From NCBI GenBank assembly GCA_029964075.1, contig CM057147.1, positions 21,535,513 to 21,599,512 on the forward strand: DNA of 64,000 nt, in the 5' to 3' direction. Below, in pieces: positions 12,905-26,800 of the stretch. Position 1 is the stretch's first letter. Each line of letters begins with the position of its first letter. Source of the stretch: Patiria pectinifera (taxonomy: Eukaryota; Echinodermata; Asteroidea; Valvatida; Asterinidae). A program made the position numbers and the translations under genes. The notes beneath the pieces were generated by a model. It was not told where the DNA came from, ran no database searches, and was given only the letters and a program-made list of their open reading frames with translations.

Positions 12905-13205
12905 AACCCTCCTGCTGTTTCAACAGTCACAGACAGTAAAAATATAATCCTCTTCCTCTGCCATGCTTTTTACACAAGCTAGTCACCAACAGTCAGATCA
13001 TATTTCAAGCAAGTTAGCATGTGACTAGTCAAACTCAGTCAACAGGCAACAGCAGGCAAGAAGTAGGCACAGCTGTCTTATCAATCATCTACAGTCAAAG
13101 CATAGCTGTATCAAGTTACATAAACAGTCATAGCCAGTCAATCCTGCTCTATGTTGGCTGGGAGCTCTAAACTGTTGAAAACAGTCACTTGTGAGAATTA
13201 GATTG
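12905..13205 (-). repeat. Dispersed GACTGT-rich repeat, copy 2
   Basis: Inverted partner of 1561-1880, recognised by GTCAAAGCATAGCTGTATCA and by flanking AACAGTCA words. Confidence 0.65.
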
Positions 13206-13974
13206 AAAGGACAACTTTAAACAGAATGTATGTTTGCATAGGAGGGTTAAATGTTGGGTTTTGCCAGAATTTGCCCTTCACTGATTACAGCAGTGGAGGG
13301 CAAAATCCAGTGAAATATTGGCTTAAATACATGTAGGTGTTCAGACCAAATGCCTTTGTAAAAACTCATTTGATGCATAAAAAGTACAGTGGCCTTTATT
13401 TAGCTGGATGGTGGTAATGGTGGGGGGAAGGCCCCTGGCAGCATTTAATGGTGTCATAAAAGAACAGTCTTTTTAAGAGCTTTTAAGATGGTTCAGACAT
13501 TTCCCCCCCCCCCCCCGTCACAAAAAGCTATGCTACTGATCACATTCATACATGTACACTAATTTGTGTTCATTAATTAATTTAATTCACTTGTGCCTGC
13601 CAACCTACATGTACCTGAGATTCATGTTTGATTACAACCAATCTTTTTTTTCTGATTTTGGACTAAATATTCCTTTCAGTTTTAGTGGCAAACACAAGCA
13701 GAGGTGCTAGTTTGTTGTATAGCCCAACCATAAAGCCAAGGCCACTAAAATGTGTGGGCCACAAACCATCTAGGAAGAACACAGAAAGACATAAAGTCAT
13801 AGTGATTTTTTTTTATTGAAGTACAGGCACATAAAGTCATGGCTCATGGAATTGAGCATGAAAGTTCAACGTGCCAATGTGGTTTGTGTTGCCTGTGAAT
13901 GGGCTTTCCATGAATATGATGCCATTTTCTACAACATTTTTGTGTGGTATGTGGAAATAAGGAATAGGCGCCCA

Positions 13975-14060
13975 ATCCTCGGAATAACCCAACATCAGGG
14001 TGACACTGGGGGTATCTTCAGCTGTCGGTGAAGGCGTCAAAAACCCATACTTCAGTTAAG
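13975..14060 (+). repeat. Dispersed repeat, copy 2
   Basis: Second copy of the 12500-12600 block. Confidence 0.65.
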
Positions 14061-14211
14061 AAGCCCTGTGTTTAAAGGCAAAGTAAAGCCATATTTTTTC
14101 TTACCGTTTACCTTACTCGTTACAGTAATGAGTTCAAGGGCCTTTAAAGTTAATGTCAGTTTTCTACAGTCTAGCATTTTATTGATAAAGTGTGAATGGG
14201 GTTTACAATAA

Positions 14212-14312
14212 AAATTCTTTAAGTAATGAAGGCTAATCCTTCTTATGGATGTACATGTAAACTTGACATGTACATCCATAAGAGGGATTAGCCTTCATTA
14301 CTTAAAGAATTT
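14212..14312. repeat. Near-perfect long hairpin
   Basis: Two 47-nt arms, starting AAATTCTTTAAGTAATGAAGG and ending with its reverse complement, are separated by only 7 nt (AAACTTG). One mismatch was seen along the arms. It may be a very young foldback element or a hairpin RNA locus. Confidence 0.85.
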
Positions 14313-14330
14313 ATTACCCAACCCTTAAAT

Positions 14331-14541
14331 AGGCACTGTAGTGACCCAAACTGCCATGCCTAAAGTCACTGTAGTGTCCAAAACTGCCATGCCTAATCAC
14401 TGTAGTGTCCAAAACTGCCATGCCTAATCACTGTGGTGTCCAAAACTGCCATGCCTATTAGGCATGGCAGTTTTAGACACTATAATCACTGTAGTATCCA
14501 AAACTTCCATGCCTAATCACTGTAGCGCCTGAAATAGCCTG
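14331..14541. repeat. Minisatellite with an inverted unit
   Basis: Units of about 32 bp, CACTGTAGTGTCCAAAACTGCCATGCCTAAT, repeat about six times. In the middle, near 14454-14488, one unit is inverted (TTAGGCATGGCAGTTTTAGACACTAT), forming a small palindrome. Related words occur near 9525-9590. Confidence 0.8.
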
Positions 14542-16850
14542 TGCACTCCATGGTTTTATTGATTAATTTTTCATTGATTACAAAAATAAAGTACAAGTGC
14601 TGATAGAATTAACTTTTATTTAAAAAGATAACCTGGAAGGAATGCATAAAATTCTGTCATTTTCTTTGATAAAAAATTAGTCAGCTGATGCTGTTTTCCT
14701 AGATGAACTTTTGTGTCAAGTCACTGTAAATATTGAAATTAGGTATTTGCAATTTCACCTTTTGGGGCAAACCAAATTTCCTAATTATTTGAGCTAATTA
14801 TAATTGAATATAAACAGGAGGTCATGGGTTCACTCCCAGCTGAGCAAGCTTGTGATTTTTTTCCTACCGAGCTCTGAGAAAGCACTGGTGTACATGTACG
14901 TGTACATGTACATATACCCACAATGAAAAACTATTCAAATCATAAAACAGGTCTTCATCATTCAATCTTTTTTGCTTTGAATCACCTTTCGGATCTGTTG
15001 AATATTGTCCCCTGCAATATTTAAGGTCGTTCGCGTAATAGGTACTAGCAGGTATACTGAACTGAAATAGTCTTAAATATATTTAATGTTCTGTTTATAA
15101 TGAATGATTCCATGGCAAACTGTCGGTGTACTCTTAGCCAAAGAAATGTTGCCCACTTGACCACTGTGTAAGAACATACATAGAGCTAAGCAGACACCCT
15201 TCTAGATATTCTTGGCTGGTTCACATTCTGATTCTGATTCTGAGGAAGTAGTGCAGTTGAACCCTTTATTATATCTTTTACGTTGCTTCTTGTATTTTTT
15301 TTTGCTGTCTTTAACTTCAACAAAGCCTCTGATACAAAATCTGGACAGGGTAAAACTTGCTTTGATGATGTCTACAATCATATATCTCTTGTTCTTTGAG
15401 CAGACAAGACTGCTCTTGCCAGTCTATTCTAATGAACATCCTTTCCTATGAACACAACACCAAATTAATATACGACATATATCACCATTTAGGGTATGGC
15501 TTGCCAAGGGGCAGTCAACCAGTTGGTGCTGGTTCTTTAATTGTTTAAGTACAAAAAATGGTTATACAGATATGCAATGTAATTTTATTCTTTAAAAACC
15601 GTAACAAACTCCCGAAGAAACCCACTGGATTAAAAACCAGAGATAAAACTCCATGAGCAAAAACTCTGGGAAAACCTTGTGGTTGCCAGCAAAACAAAAC
15701 ATTTCGAATGTTTACACAAAGCTTTTTTTGAAGCTGATCCATTCTCAGTTTGTCCTTAACTAAACTGAAGTCGCAAGCTAGAATGATCCCACCACGCCTT
15801 CGCCTCGTACATTCTACGTACATTCAATGTACGTTCTTCCTATGCAAATTTGACACACCCTTTCTACCCTTACGTAACACCACCTCCCAGAATTCATTCC
15901 TCAACCGATTAGACACATTTTGCCTGCTATACGACCAAAACGCAGGCAAAGATAATTCTTATCCTGGAATTAATCGTGACAGGGCCAACACATGTATCCC
16001 CACCGGAAACAAAAGGGGACGCTGCACCATTATGCCAACAATGCTGTGTTATTTTGATAAGTTTTCACCAATTTTGTATTGTGTGCAGAATGCTTATTTT
16101 TGCTCTGCATTGCCAGTATTTTTTTTTTGCTGAACCTGAAAATATAGGCCTAATTCTTTGAAATGAATACTTTCTTGTATAGCAACATGAGAACTATGTG
16201 TGTAGCCCTCTTAAGCAGGGACACTATATCAATCATACTTGCAGCCCATATGAGGTCTTGGTGAAGTTTACAATGTATTTTGCCGACAAACACCAATGAG
16301 GAACAGGGTGATGAGACCATGTCACGTAGATACCCTGGATAACTTGCAGATGGGGTGCAGTGAGCTTATCATAATTGCCTGTCAATACAGCTACATGTAG
16401 GCACGATATGATGATTTTACATGTAGGTTGATCAGTTTTGTCTCTGCATGAATGCCACTAAAAGAGTAGCACATCAGTGGAACTTGGAAAGATTAAGACG
16501 ATCAGAATACAAACACCAAATATTAGACAAGTTCAGTTCTAAGTACATGCTATTATGTACAATTTAATTTGCAAGTCTACTTCTTCCACTTGCAGTATTT
16601 CCAATTATTATTAAGTCATAAAAAGATTATCAGTTGGTCAAACTTTATACATGTACGTCAACTTATGCAGTACTCCGAATCACTAGGAAGGTGGAAAACA
16701 ATCGCAAACTAAACTTGGTATATTTCTAAGTTATGAACTCTTAATTCAAACAATTCAAAAAGAAGAATTGTAATGAAATGAATCACTGATTTTAATATCT
16801 GATGAAACACAACTTAACGTAGAACGCAACAGGTGCGGGTACTTTTATTT
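14542..16850. other. Non-coding stretch
   Basis: No host exon supported. 14817-14850 holds a B-box-like word (GGGTTCACTCCC). 15625-15685 contains a short repeat (AAAACTCTGGGAAAACCTTGTGG) that recurs near 18290-18345. Confidence 0.4.
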
Positions 16851-16924
16851 GCTTTTCCGACTAGTATAAAAAGACACCACTGTAACTATCAGTTTAAAAT
16901 ATCAGCAACAACTTCAAATCTCAA

Positions 16925-16975
16925 TTCTCAAAAAAAGTGGGGATAATGGACACCCTTGCTTAGCACCTATGAAAA
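16925..16975 (-). pseudogene. LINE reverse transcriptase relic, QGCPLSPLF motif
   Basis: On the minus strand this short block reads as the reverse-transcriptase motif KQGCPLSPLF, which follows the F-DD region in LINE enzymes. It lies downstream, in the minus direction, of the RT relic at 17592-18036. Both are probably parts of one decayed element with inserted or scrambled sequence between them. Confidence 0.55.
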
Positions 16976-17591
16976 TTGAAAGGCGTCGGACTTAAAACCA
17001 TTGATTAAAACCCTTAATATAATTAATAAAAACAGGGCCGAAACAGGTTCCAAAGCTTTAAAATAAAAATTCTAATTAACCCTATCAAAATTTTTTTATT
17101 GATAAGGCATATCAGTTTGTTTATGAGCGAAACCGCACTCCTATTTATCTTATTTGATTCCACTCAATTTTGCGTGTGTCACAATTTTAACAAAATGTAA
17201 TACAAATGCGCTTACGTGTGTGTGTGGAAGTGAACGTACTTTGTGCGCTATATCTTTGGACCTGATTATCGAATAGCACGCACGCACTCACAGAACGCAA
17301 TGCCCACGACGTATGTAAGCGGGGTTATGATTGGCGATCATCTTCTTCAATCCTAAAAGTACGGGTCTTAACGAGGTCCAATCAGAATACATTTTAAATT
17401 AGTTAGTTGGACCAGAACCTTCCCTAACAACTCATTTTTTAAGAAGGCCATACGGTGGCGCTGTTTATATTTACGGCGAGATGAAGCGGTTCGTGTTTAC
17501 TGAAAACCACGATTTACACATAATTGTGTTAAATTCTGCTAAAGCAACAATGTAAATCCTGAAAAGTACGGGCTTTCTTGTTAATATAAAT

Positions 17592-18036
17592 TCAATATTT
17601 TATATCAGTATGATGTAGAATAATATTGTTTTTCAATGGTGTACAAAAAGAGACATCGAGGCACAGTTTTTGATGGCAATTCCCATAGCGGAAAATCAGG
17701 GACTGTGTGGGCGCTTGAAAAGGAGCGCTTACAAATTGATATGAAATGATCAAGGAATTCAGACCCTTGGAACCTATATAGTAAACCAAATCTCTCAGAA
17801 GTCTGGCATTATCTTGAATACTTCTGCCTTTGATCCTGCAGGTCTGGACGAAAAGGAATAACTTTGCCCAGGCAAAGGCAAATAGCTTTAGAGACAATCT
17901 TGTAATCTACGTTAAGTAACGAAATCAGTCTTTCTTTCTGAGGATTAAGCTGATCCCCAGCTTTTTCAAGCAAAGTTATCACACTTCTGTGTTGAGAAGT
18001 TGGCAAGATATTATTGGCAAAAGATCTATGATACAC
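17592..18036 (-). pseudogene. Broken L1/Tx1-like LINE reverse transcriptase
   Basis: Minus-strand reading gives RSVITLLEK, then RLISLLNVDYKIVSKA and LGKVIPF. After a frameshift near 17830 it continues with IKGRSIQDNARLLRDL and SLIIS. These are the early RT motifs of L1-clade elements (ISLLN.DYKI, GR.I.DN). The catalytic F.DD region is not intact here and frames are broken, so this is a dead copy. Clade assignment rests on motif resemblance only. Confidence 0.8.
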
Positions 18037-18107
18037 TTTAGGAAGATATCTAGTCTGGGCCTAAAGATCCCAAAACTAAACATAAAATTCTTTGGGCACG
18101 CCATCAT

Positions 18108-19360
18108 TGTGCATTATTTTTTTTTGATGGAAATTTTGGGGGGGGGGGCCTAGCCAAATTTTTGCCCCCCCCCCCCCAGAACCGCCTCTGCTTTCAATTA
18201 TGTTTGCTGTATATTAACATTTTAATTAATACTGACTTCGTATAGATCTATGATTTCATTCTATTACTTGTCAATTGCCTAGGGTAAAAAACCAGAGGTA
18301 AAACTCTATGAGGTAAAAACTCTGGAAAACCTTGTGGCCGATCCCTTATACATTAACTTCAACACTGACATACTCCGAGTGTCTCTTCTTCTTTTAAATT
18401 AAATATACGATGTATTGTGGTCGTTATGAAAATTACCGACCTAGTGACGTGGTGGACACAGGCTAGAATGGCCACACTATGGCCACACACGCCCTTTACT
18501 CGATTACGTCCTCAATGACATTCTATTCAAATTAACCCTATTCTTTATCATGATCACTCAAGCATCAAGTTTGTGAGTAACATTGTTCTCTATGCGCACT
18601 ACAATACAAAGTGACGAATTGGCTATTTCGGTGGTTTTTTTTAATTGAGTTTCAGGGTTAAAAATATTTGTACTTTAATTTTTTTAGGCTTTTAATTCAT
18701 GAAAACATCTCATTTTTGTAGTTCCGAAACCCCCCATTGGCGGATCTAGCGGGGGGCGCAGGTGGTGCACACCCCGGCAAGTATTTTAAAATGTTTACTA
18801 TCGGTGAAAAATGGACGGTGATCCGACGGGCCACGCGTTTTGAGTTTGAGGAAGAACAATTGTTCAAAAGGCGTGGCAATTTTCACGCAACTCCTAAGAC
18901 TTTATGCGCAGGTTATGATGGCCGCACGATACGCGGATAAAATCAAGGTAAAATAAACTGTAGTGGAGTCTCATTTCGTGTATTTTTTTCGCACGTCATA
19001 CGTCCATGAGACTGCACGCGGACAACTGCTGCATACGATGCGTATGAAGGTCAAACCGTTTTCTCGCTCCAAGCTCGGTGACTAAACAAAATCAAACAAT
19101 GGCCACTTCAGATTCTGTTAAAATATTTTTTCTCATACGTTTTATGCCAGTTTGTCACACCCCCCAAATATGCATCCGCTGTAATGAAATATTTAAATTC
19201 ATGTCAGTTATGTGACCGAGCGGGGAACAATTACATGTTCTCAACTTTAAGGTTTGAATGCAGAAGAAACTTTTTATCAGAGCAAGAGAATAAAGGCCTA
19301 TATGTATTTGAAACAAATGAATCAAAATATGCCCTCATAATTTAAAAAACTTCTGCTAAA
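18108..19360. other. Non-coding stretch with G/C runs
   Basis: A G-run near 18139 and a C-run near 18165 are close to each other in inverted arrangement. No host exon recognised. Confidence 0.4.
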
Positions 19361-19369
19361 AAAAATCAG

Positions 19370-19890
19370 GGGAAAGTGGCGCCTCAGATTGCACCACAGA
19401 TTGCACCACAGAGCATCTAGAATCCAAAATTTTCCGGGCCCTTAAGTGAGCCCCGGACCCCTTACCGTAAGGGCTTTGCGCTCCGCATTCGCTTTAGTTC
19501 TCCGGCCAAATTTCCTCTATGCTATAATTTCACTTCAGCGGTGCCCCCCACCTTTTTTGTACCTTCAGCAGCAAATGGCTGAGGGTCGGACTACCAGTGG
19601 CCTAAAATCCCTTTCCAAACTAACATTTTTGAAAAAATACGGAGATGGAGCATGGTTCTCAACTTTGAGAACATAACAAACCTTATAGGCACAAAAAATA
19701 ACAAATTCAAATGCAATTTTCGATGTTTAAAATGTTTTCTAAACGGTGGAAAGTGGCCAGGAATCGCCTCAGATTGCACCACAGAGCATCTAAAATCCAA
19801 TTTTTTTCGGGGGCCCCGGACCCATGCCGTAAGGGCTTTGCACTCGGCGCTCGCAGGTCCTGCACCCTTCATTACAATTCTAGGCCCCCC
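19370..19890 (-). repeat. Two copies of a dispersed repeat also found in the hAT-like element
   Basis: The block CCTCAGATTGCACCACAGAGCATCT, followed by an AATTTTCCGGGCCC-like segment and CCGTAAGGGCTTTGC, appears at about 19380-19500 and again at about 19765-19865. Its reverse complement lies at about 33050-33170, inside the hAT-like element 32991-34545. The present copies may therefore be end fragments of relatives of that element. Confidence 0.65.
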
Positions 19891-20884
19891 CCCCCCGAGT
19901 CTGGATCTGCCCAACAACAACAACAACAACTCTGTGGTCAACCTGCCACACTGCTACCAGTACCACAACTGCTGATTCCCAGCATAGAAATACACACAGT
20001 CTGAACAAATGTATACAATTGTAACAACTTGCAATGACCCCGGCATCTTGCCAAACCTTTCCCGCGTCCCCCAACAAAAGAAACCCACTTTTAAAAGCAA
20101 CCTATTTATAGAGCCTATTTCCGGAGCGCACGCTAGCCAGACTCAAAATCAGGTCAGGTGCGCGCCACCGGAGCCCCTCCGCCAGAGCACTAGTGCTAGA
20201 AAGCAATGACATTAAAAGTACTGCATAGACTGTCCGTTACAGTGTAATGTTTTCCTGATTTTCGGAGGTTCAACAAGGAGGCGGGGCCCTTATGACACGG
20301 TAGGTGTCACCAACGTTGGAACTCTTCTTATTCACTACATGAGTCACCAGTGCATGCACCACGTACCGGCGGTACCCGTTGACATGGTTGAGAGGGAGCT
20401 GCATAAACGACGCATTATGTAGGGTATGGCCAGGACCCCAAAATGCGGCAATGTACAAAGCCACACTCTGTTTAGCATCGAGCAAGGGTAATGCCAAACC
20501 TGCGTGCAGCCAAATTTACAAATGGCATCCCTACATTTTCTCAGGCATTTGTGACCTGTCTGACAATCCGACTGGTCAATGGTGGACTTAAGTTGGGCCG
20601 GCTGAGGATGTCTGTCTCATTGCGGAGTTTGCCACACCAGACGTTACACCCCAAAACCCTGGTTTAAAATTAAGTACAAATTCCCACCTTGCGCAGTTTC
20701 TTGAACAGCTAAGTAAATTGTGCCAAGAGAAATTACATACATAAATCATACGAAATTAATTAGATAATCTGAACAGTTTGTAAATTATTGTAAAAGCAAA
20801 CATGAACGCCCAAATATTTAATGGAAATAAAAAAATCATTAACTGTAACAACACAAATCAGATCACTAAATAGTGTGAAATTGT

Positions 20885-23800
20885 ACTTTGCCCTATGTTC
20901 GGACTGGTGACTTTAAATCTGAAGGTTGCATGTTCGATGCTGGGGGGGGGGGAATTTTAGATTTTAATTTTTATTTCTTTTTGGGTAAATTGAAATTTTA
21001 TAGTTAATTTTGTGACCACTCAAAAGTGTGAAATTATGCTTAGTGCAGCGGTTCAGACTGCTGACTGACTCTAAATCTGAAGGTTGCGGGTTGAAATCCA
21101 GGGGGGGGGGAATTTAGATTTTAAAATTTTATTTCTTTTTGGGTAAATTGAAACTTTATTGTTAATTTCATAACCACTATAAAGTGCGAAATTATGCTAA
21201 GTCCAATGGTATGGACTGCTGACTCTAAATCTGGAGGTTGTGGGTTCAAATCCAGGGTTGGAATTTTATATTTTAAAATTTTATTTCTTTCTGTTCATTG
21301 TTCATTGTTCATTGAAATCCAGGAATGTTGTAATCACTAAAAAGTGTGAATAATGTATGCTTAGTCAGTGGACTGCTGACTCTCTATCTGATTGTGAGTT
21401 GTGTGTCAAACTAGGTGGTGTGGAAATTTTTTAATAAAAAATTTTATTTTTTTAGGGAACTGAAACTTTATTAATTTAATAATGTAAAAAAAGTGAAAAA
21501 GTGTGAAGTGCAGTTAGTCTGACTGACTCTCTGCTCTTGGAGATTGTGGGTTTCAAAACCAAATTGGGAATTTTATATTTTAAAATTTTATTTCTTTTGG
21601 GGTAAATTGAAACTTTATAGTTAATTTCGTAACCACAAAAAGCATGAAATCATGCTTAGTGTAGTGGTTCAGACTGCTGACTCTAAATCTGAAGGTTTGC
21701 GGGTTCAAATCCAGGATGGGAATTTTACATTTTAAAATTTTATTTCTTTTGGGGTAAATTGAAACTTTATAGTTTATTTCGTCACCACAAAAAGCATGAA
21801 ATTATGCTTAGTCCAGTGGTTCAGACTGCTGACTCTAAATCTGTAGGTTGTGGGTTCAAATCCAGGTCGGGAATTAAACATTTTAAAATTTTTATTTCTT
21901 TTGGGGTAAATTGAAACTTTATAGTTAATTACGTAACCACTAAAAAGTGTGAAATTATGCTTAGTCCAATGGTACGAACTGCTGACTCTAAATTTGGAGG
22001 TTGTGGGTTCAAATCCAGGGTGGGAATTTTACGTTTTAAAATTTTATTTCTTTTGGGGTAAATTGAAACTTTATAGTTAATTTTGTAATCACTAAAAAGT
22101 GTGAAATGATGCTTAGTCCAATGGTATGGACTGCTGACTCTAAATCTGGAGGTTGTCGGTTCAAATCCAGGGTGGGAATTTTACATTTTAAAATTTGATT
22201 TCTTTTTGGGTAAACTGAAACTTTATAGTTAATTTCGTAACCACAAAAAGTGTGAAATTTTGCTTAGTGCAGTGGTTTAGACTGCTGACTCTCAATCGGA
22301 AGGTTGTGGGTTCAAATCCAGGGTGGGAATTTTATATTTTAAAATTTTATTTGTTTTGGGTTAAATTGAAACTTTATAGTTAATTTCGTAACCACAAAAA
22401 GCATGAAATCATGCTTAGTGCAGTGGTTCAGACTGCTGACTCTAAATCTGAAGGTTGTGGGTTCAGATCCAGGATGGGAATTTTAGATATTAAAATTTCA
22501 TTTTTTGGGGGGTAAATTGAAACTTTATAGTCAATTTCGTTACCACTAAAAAGTGTGAACTTACGCTTAGTGCAGTGGTATGGACTGCTGACTCTAAATC
22601 TGAAGGTTGCAGGTTCAAATCCAGGGTGGGAATTTTAAAATTTTATTTCTTTTGTGGTAAATTGAAACTTTATAGTTAATTTCGTAACCACTAAAAAGTG
22701 TGAAATTATGCTTAGTCCAATGGTACGGACTGCTCACTCTCAATCTGAAGGTTGTGGGTTCAAATCCAAGGTGGGAATTTAACATTTTAAAAATATTATT
22801 TCTTTTTGGGTAAATTGAAACTTTATAGTTAATGTTGTAATCACTAAAAAGTGTGAAATGATGCTTAGTCCAATGGTATGGACTGCTGACTCTAAATCTG
22901 GAGGTTGTGGGTTCAAATCCAGGGTGGGAATTTTATATTTTAAAATTTTATTTCTTTTGGGGTAAATTGAAACTTTATAGTTAATTTCGTAACCACAAAA
23001 AGCATGAAATCATGCTTAGTGCAGTGGTTCAGACTGCTGACTCTAAATCTGAAGGTTGTGGGTTCAGATCCAGGATGGGAATTTTAGATATTAAAATTTT
23101 ATTTTTTTTGGAGTAAATTGAAACTTTATAGTCAATTTCGTTACCACTAAAAAGTGTGAACTTAAGCTTAGTGCAGTGGTATGGACTGCTGACTCTAAAT
23201 CTGAAGGTTGCAGGTTCAAATCCAGGGTGGGAATTTTAAATTTTAAAATTTTATTTCTTTTGTGGTAAATTGAAACTTTATAGTTAATTTCGTAACCACT
23301 AAAAAGTGTGAAATTATGCTTAGTCCAATGGTACGGACTGCTCACTCTCAATCTGAAGGTTGTGGGTTCAAATCCAAGGTGGGAATTTAACATTTTAAAA
23401 ATATTATTTCTTTTTGGGTAAATTGAAACTTTATTGTCAATTTCGTAACCACTAAAAAGTGTGAAATTATGCTTAGTCCAATGGTACGGACTGCTCACGC
23501 TAAGTTTGGAGGTTGCGGGTTCAAATCCAGGGTGGGAATTTTACATTTTTAAATTTCATTTCTTTTTGGGTAAATTGAAACATTACAGTTAATTTTGTCA
23601 CCAGTAAAAAAGTGTGAAATATTGCTTAGTGCAGTGGCTCAGACTGCTGACTCTAAATCTGAAGGTTGCGGGTTCAAATCCAGGGTTGGAATTTTATATT
23701 TTAAAATTTTATTTCTTTTTGGGTAAATTGAAACTTTATTGTCAATTTCGTAACCACTAAAAAGTGTGAAATATTGCTTAGTCAATTGGTACGGACTGCT

Positions 23801-26800
23801 CACTCTCAATCTGAAGGTTGTGGGTTCAAATCCAAGGTGGGAATTTAACATTTTAAAAATATTATTTCTTTTTGGGTAAATTGAAACTTTATTGTCAATT
23901 TCGTAACCACTAAAAAGTGTGAAATATTGCTTAGTCCAATGGTACGGACTGCTCACTCTCAATCTGAAGGTTGTGGGTTCAAATCCAAGGTGGGAATTTT
24001 ATATTTTAAAATTTTATTTCTTTTTGGGTAAATTGAAACTTTATAGTTAATTTCGTAACCACAAAAAGCATGAAATCATGCTTAGTGTAGTGGTTCAGAC
24101 TGCTGACTCTAAATCTGAAGGTTTGCGGGTTCAAATCCAGGATGGGAATTTTTCATTTTAAAATTTTATTTCTTTTGGGGTAAATTGAAACTTTATAGTT
24201 AATTAATTCGTCACCACAAAAAGCATGAAATTATGCTTAGTCCAATGGTACGGACTGCTGACACTAAGTTTGGAGGTTGCGGGTTCAAATCGAGGGTGGG
24301 AATTTTACATTTTTAAATTTCATTTCTTTTTGGGTAAATTGAAACATTACAGTTAATTTCAGCACCACTAAAAAAGTGTGAAATTATGCTTAGTGCAGTG
24401 GCTCAGACTGCCCACTCTAAATCTGAAGGTTTGCGGGTTCAAATCCAGGATGGGAATTTTTCATTTTAAAATTTTATTTCTTTTGGGGTAAATTGAAACT
24501 TTATAGTTAATTTTGTAATCACTAAAAAGTGTGAAATGATGCTTAGTCCAATGGTATGGACTGCTGACTCTAAATCTGGAGGTTGTCGGTTCAAATCCAG
24601 GGTGGGAATTTTACATTTTAAAATTTGATTTCTTTTTGGGTAAACTGAAACTTTATAGTTAATTTCGTAACCACAAAAAGTGTGAAATTTTGCTTAGTGC
24701 AGTGGTTTAGACTGCTGACTCTCAATCGGAAGGTTGTGGGTTCAAATCCAGGGTGGGAATTTTATATTTTAAAATTTTATTTGTTTTGGGTTAAATTGAA
24801 ACTTTATAGTCAATTTCGTAACCACAAAAAGCATGAAATCATGCTTAGTGCAGTGGTTCAGACTGCTGACTCTAAATCTGAAGGTTGTGGGTTCAGATCC
24901 AGGATGGGAATTTTAGATATTAAAATTTTATTTTTTTTGGAGTAAATTGAAACTTTATAGTCAATTTCGTTACCACTAAAAAGTGTGAACTTACGCTTAG
25001 TGCAGTGGTATGGACTGCTGACTCTAAATCTGAAGGTTGCAGGTTCAAATCCAGGGTGGGAATTTTAAAATTTTATTTCTTTTGTGGTAAATTGAAACTT
25101 TATAGTTAATTTCGTAACCACTAAAAAGTGTGAAATTATGCTTAGTCCAATGGTACGGACTGCTCACTCTCAATCTGAAGGTTGTGGGTTCAAATCCAAG
25201 GTGGGAATTTAACATTTTAAAAATATTATTTCTTTTTGGGTAAATTGAAACTTAATTGTCAATTTCGTAACCACTAAAAAGTGTGAAATTATGCTTAGTC
25301 CAATGGTACGGACTGCTGACGCTAAGTTTGGAGGTTGCGGGTTCAAATCCAGGGTGGGAATTTTACATTTTTAAATTTCATTTCTTTTTGGGTAAATTGA
25401 AACATTACAGTTAATTTTGTCACCAGTAAAAAAGTGTGAAATATTGCTTAGTGCAGTGGCTCAGACTGCCGACTCTAAATCTGAAGGTTGCGGGTTCAAA
25501 TCCAGGGTTGGAATTTTATATTTTAAAATTTTATTTCTTTTTGGGTAAATTGAAACTTTATTGTCAATTTCGTAACCACTAAAAAGTGTGAAATATTGCT
25601 TAGTCCAATGGTACGGACTGCTCACTCTCAATCTGAAGGTTGTGGGTTCAAATCCAAGGTGGGAATTTTATATTTTAAAATTTTATTTCTTTTTGGGTAA
25701 ATTGAAACTTTATAGTTAATTTCGTAACCACAAAAAGCATGAAATCATGCTTAGTGTAGTGGTTCAGACTGCTGACTCTAAATCTGAAGGTTTGCGGGTT
25801 CAAATCCAGGATGGGAATTTTTCATTTTAAAATTTTATTTCTTTTGGGGTAAATTGAAACTTTATAGTTAATTAATTCGTCACCACAAAAAGCATGAAAT
25901 TATGCTTAGTGCAGTGGTTCAGACTGCTGACTCTAAATCTGTAGGTTGTGGGTTCAAATCCAGGGTGGGAATTAAACATTTTAAAATTTTTATTTCTTTT
26001 TGGGTAAATTGAAACTTTATAGTTAATTTCGTAACCACTAAAAAGTGTGAAATTATGCTTAGTCCAATGGTACGGAATGCTGACTCTAAATCTGGAGGTT
26101 GTGGGTTCAAATCCAGGGTGGGAATTTTACATTTTCAAATTTTATTTCTTTTGGGGTAAATTGAAACTTTATAGTTAATTTTGTAATCACTAAAAAGTGT
26201 GAAATGATGCTTAGTCCAATGGTATGGACTGCTGACTCTAAATCTGGAGGTTGCGGGTTCAAATCCAGGGTGGGAATTTTACATTTTTAAATTTCATTTC
26301 TTTTTGGGTAAACTGAAACTTTATAGTTAATTCCGTAACCAAAACAGTGTGAAATTATGCTTAGTGCAGTGGTTTAGACTGCTGACTCTAAGTTTGGAGG
26401 TTGCGGGTTCAAATCCAGGGTGGGAATTTTACATTTTTAAATTTCATTTCTTTTTGGGTAAATTGAAACATTACAGTTAATTTCGTCACCAGTAAAAAAG
26501 TGTGAAATATTGCTTAGTGCAGTGGCTCAGACTGCTGACTCTAAATCTGAAGGTTGCAGGTTCAAATCCAGGGTTGGAATTTTATATTTTAAAATTTTAT
26601 TTCTTTTTTGGGTAAATTGAAACTTTATAGTCAATTCGTTACCACTAAAAAGTGTGAACTTATGCTTAGTGCAGTGGTTAAGACTGCTGACTCGAAATCT
26701 GAAGGTTGCAGGTTCAAATCCAGGGTTGGAATTTTATATTTTAAAATTTTATTTCTTTTTGGGTAAATTGAAACTTTATTGTCAATTTCGTAACCACTAA

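Noticed and set aside
19591-20077. Overlapping open frames on both strands
   Set aside because: They lie in a dispersed repeat plus a CAA/C-rich low-complexity tract.
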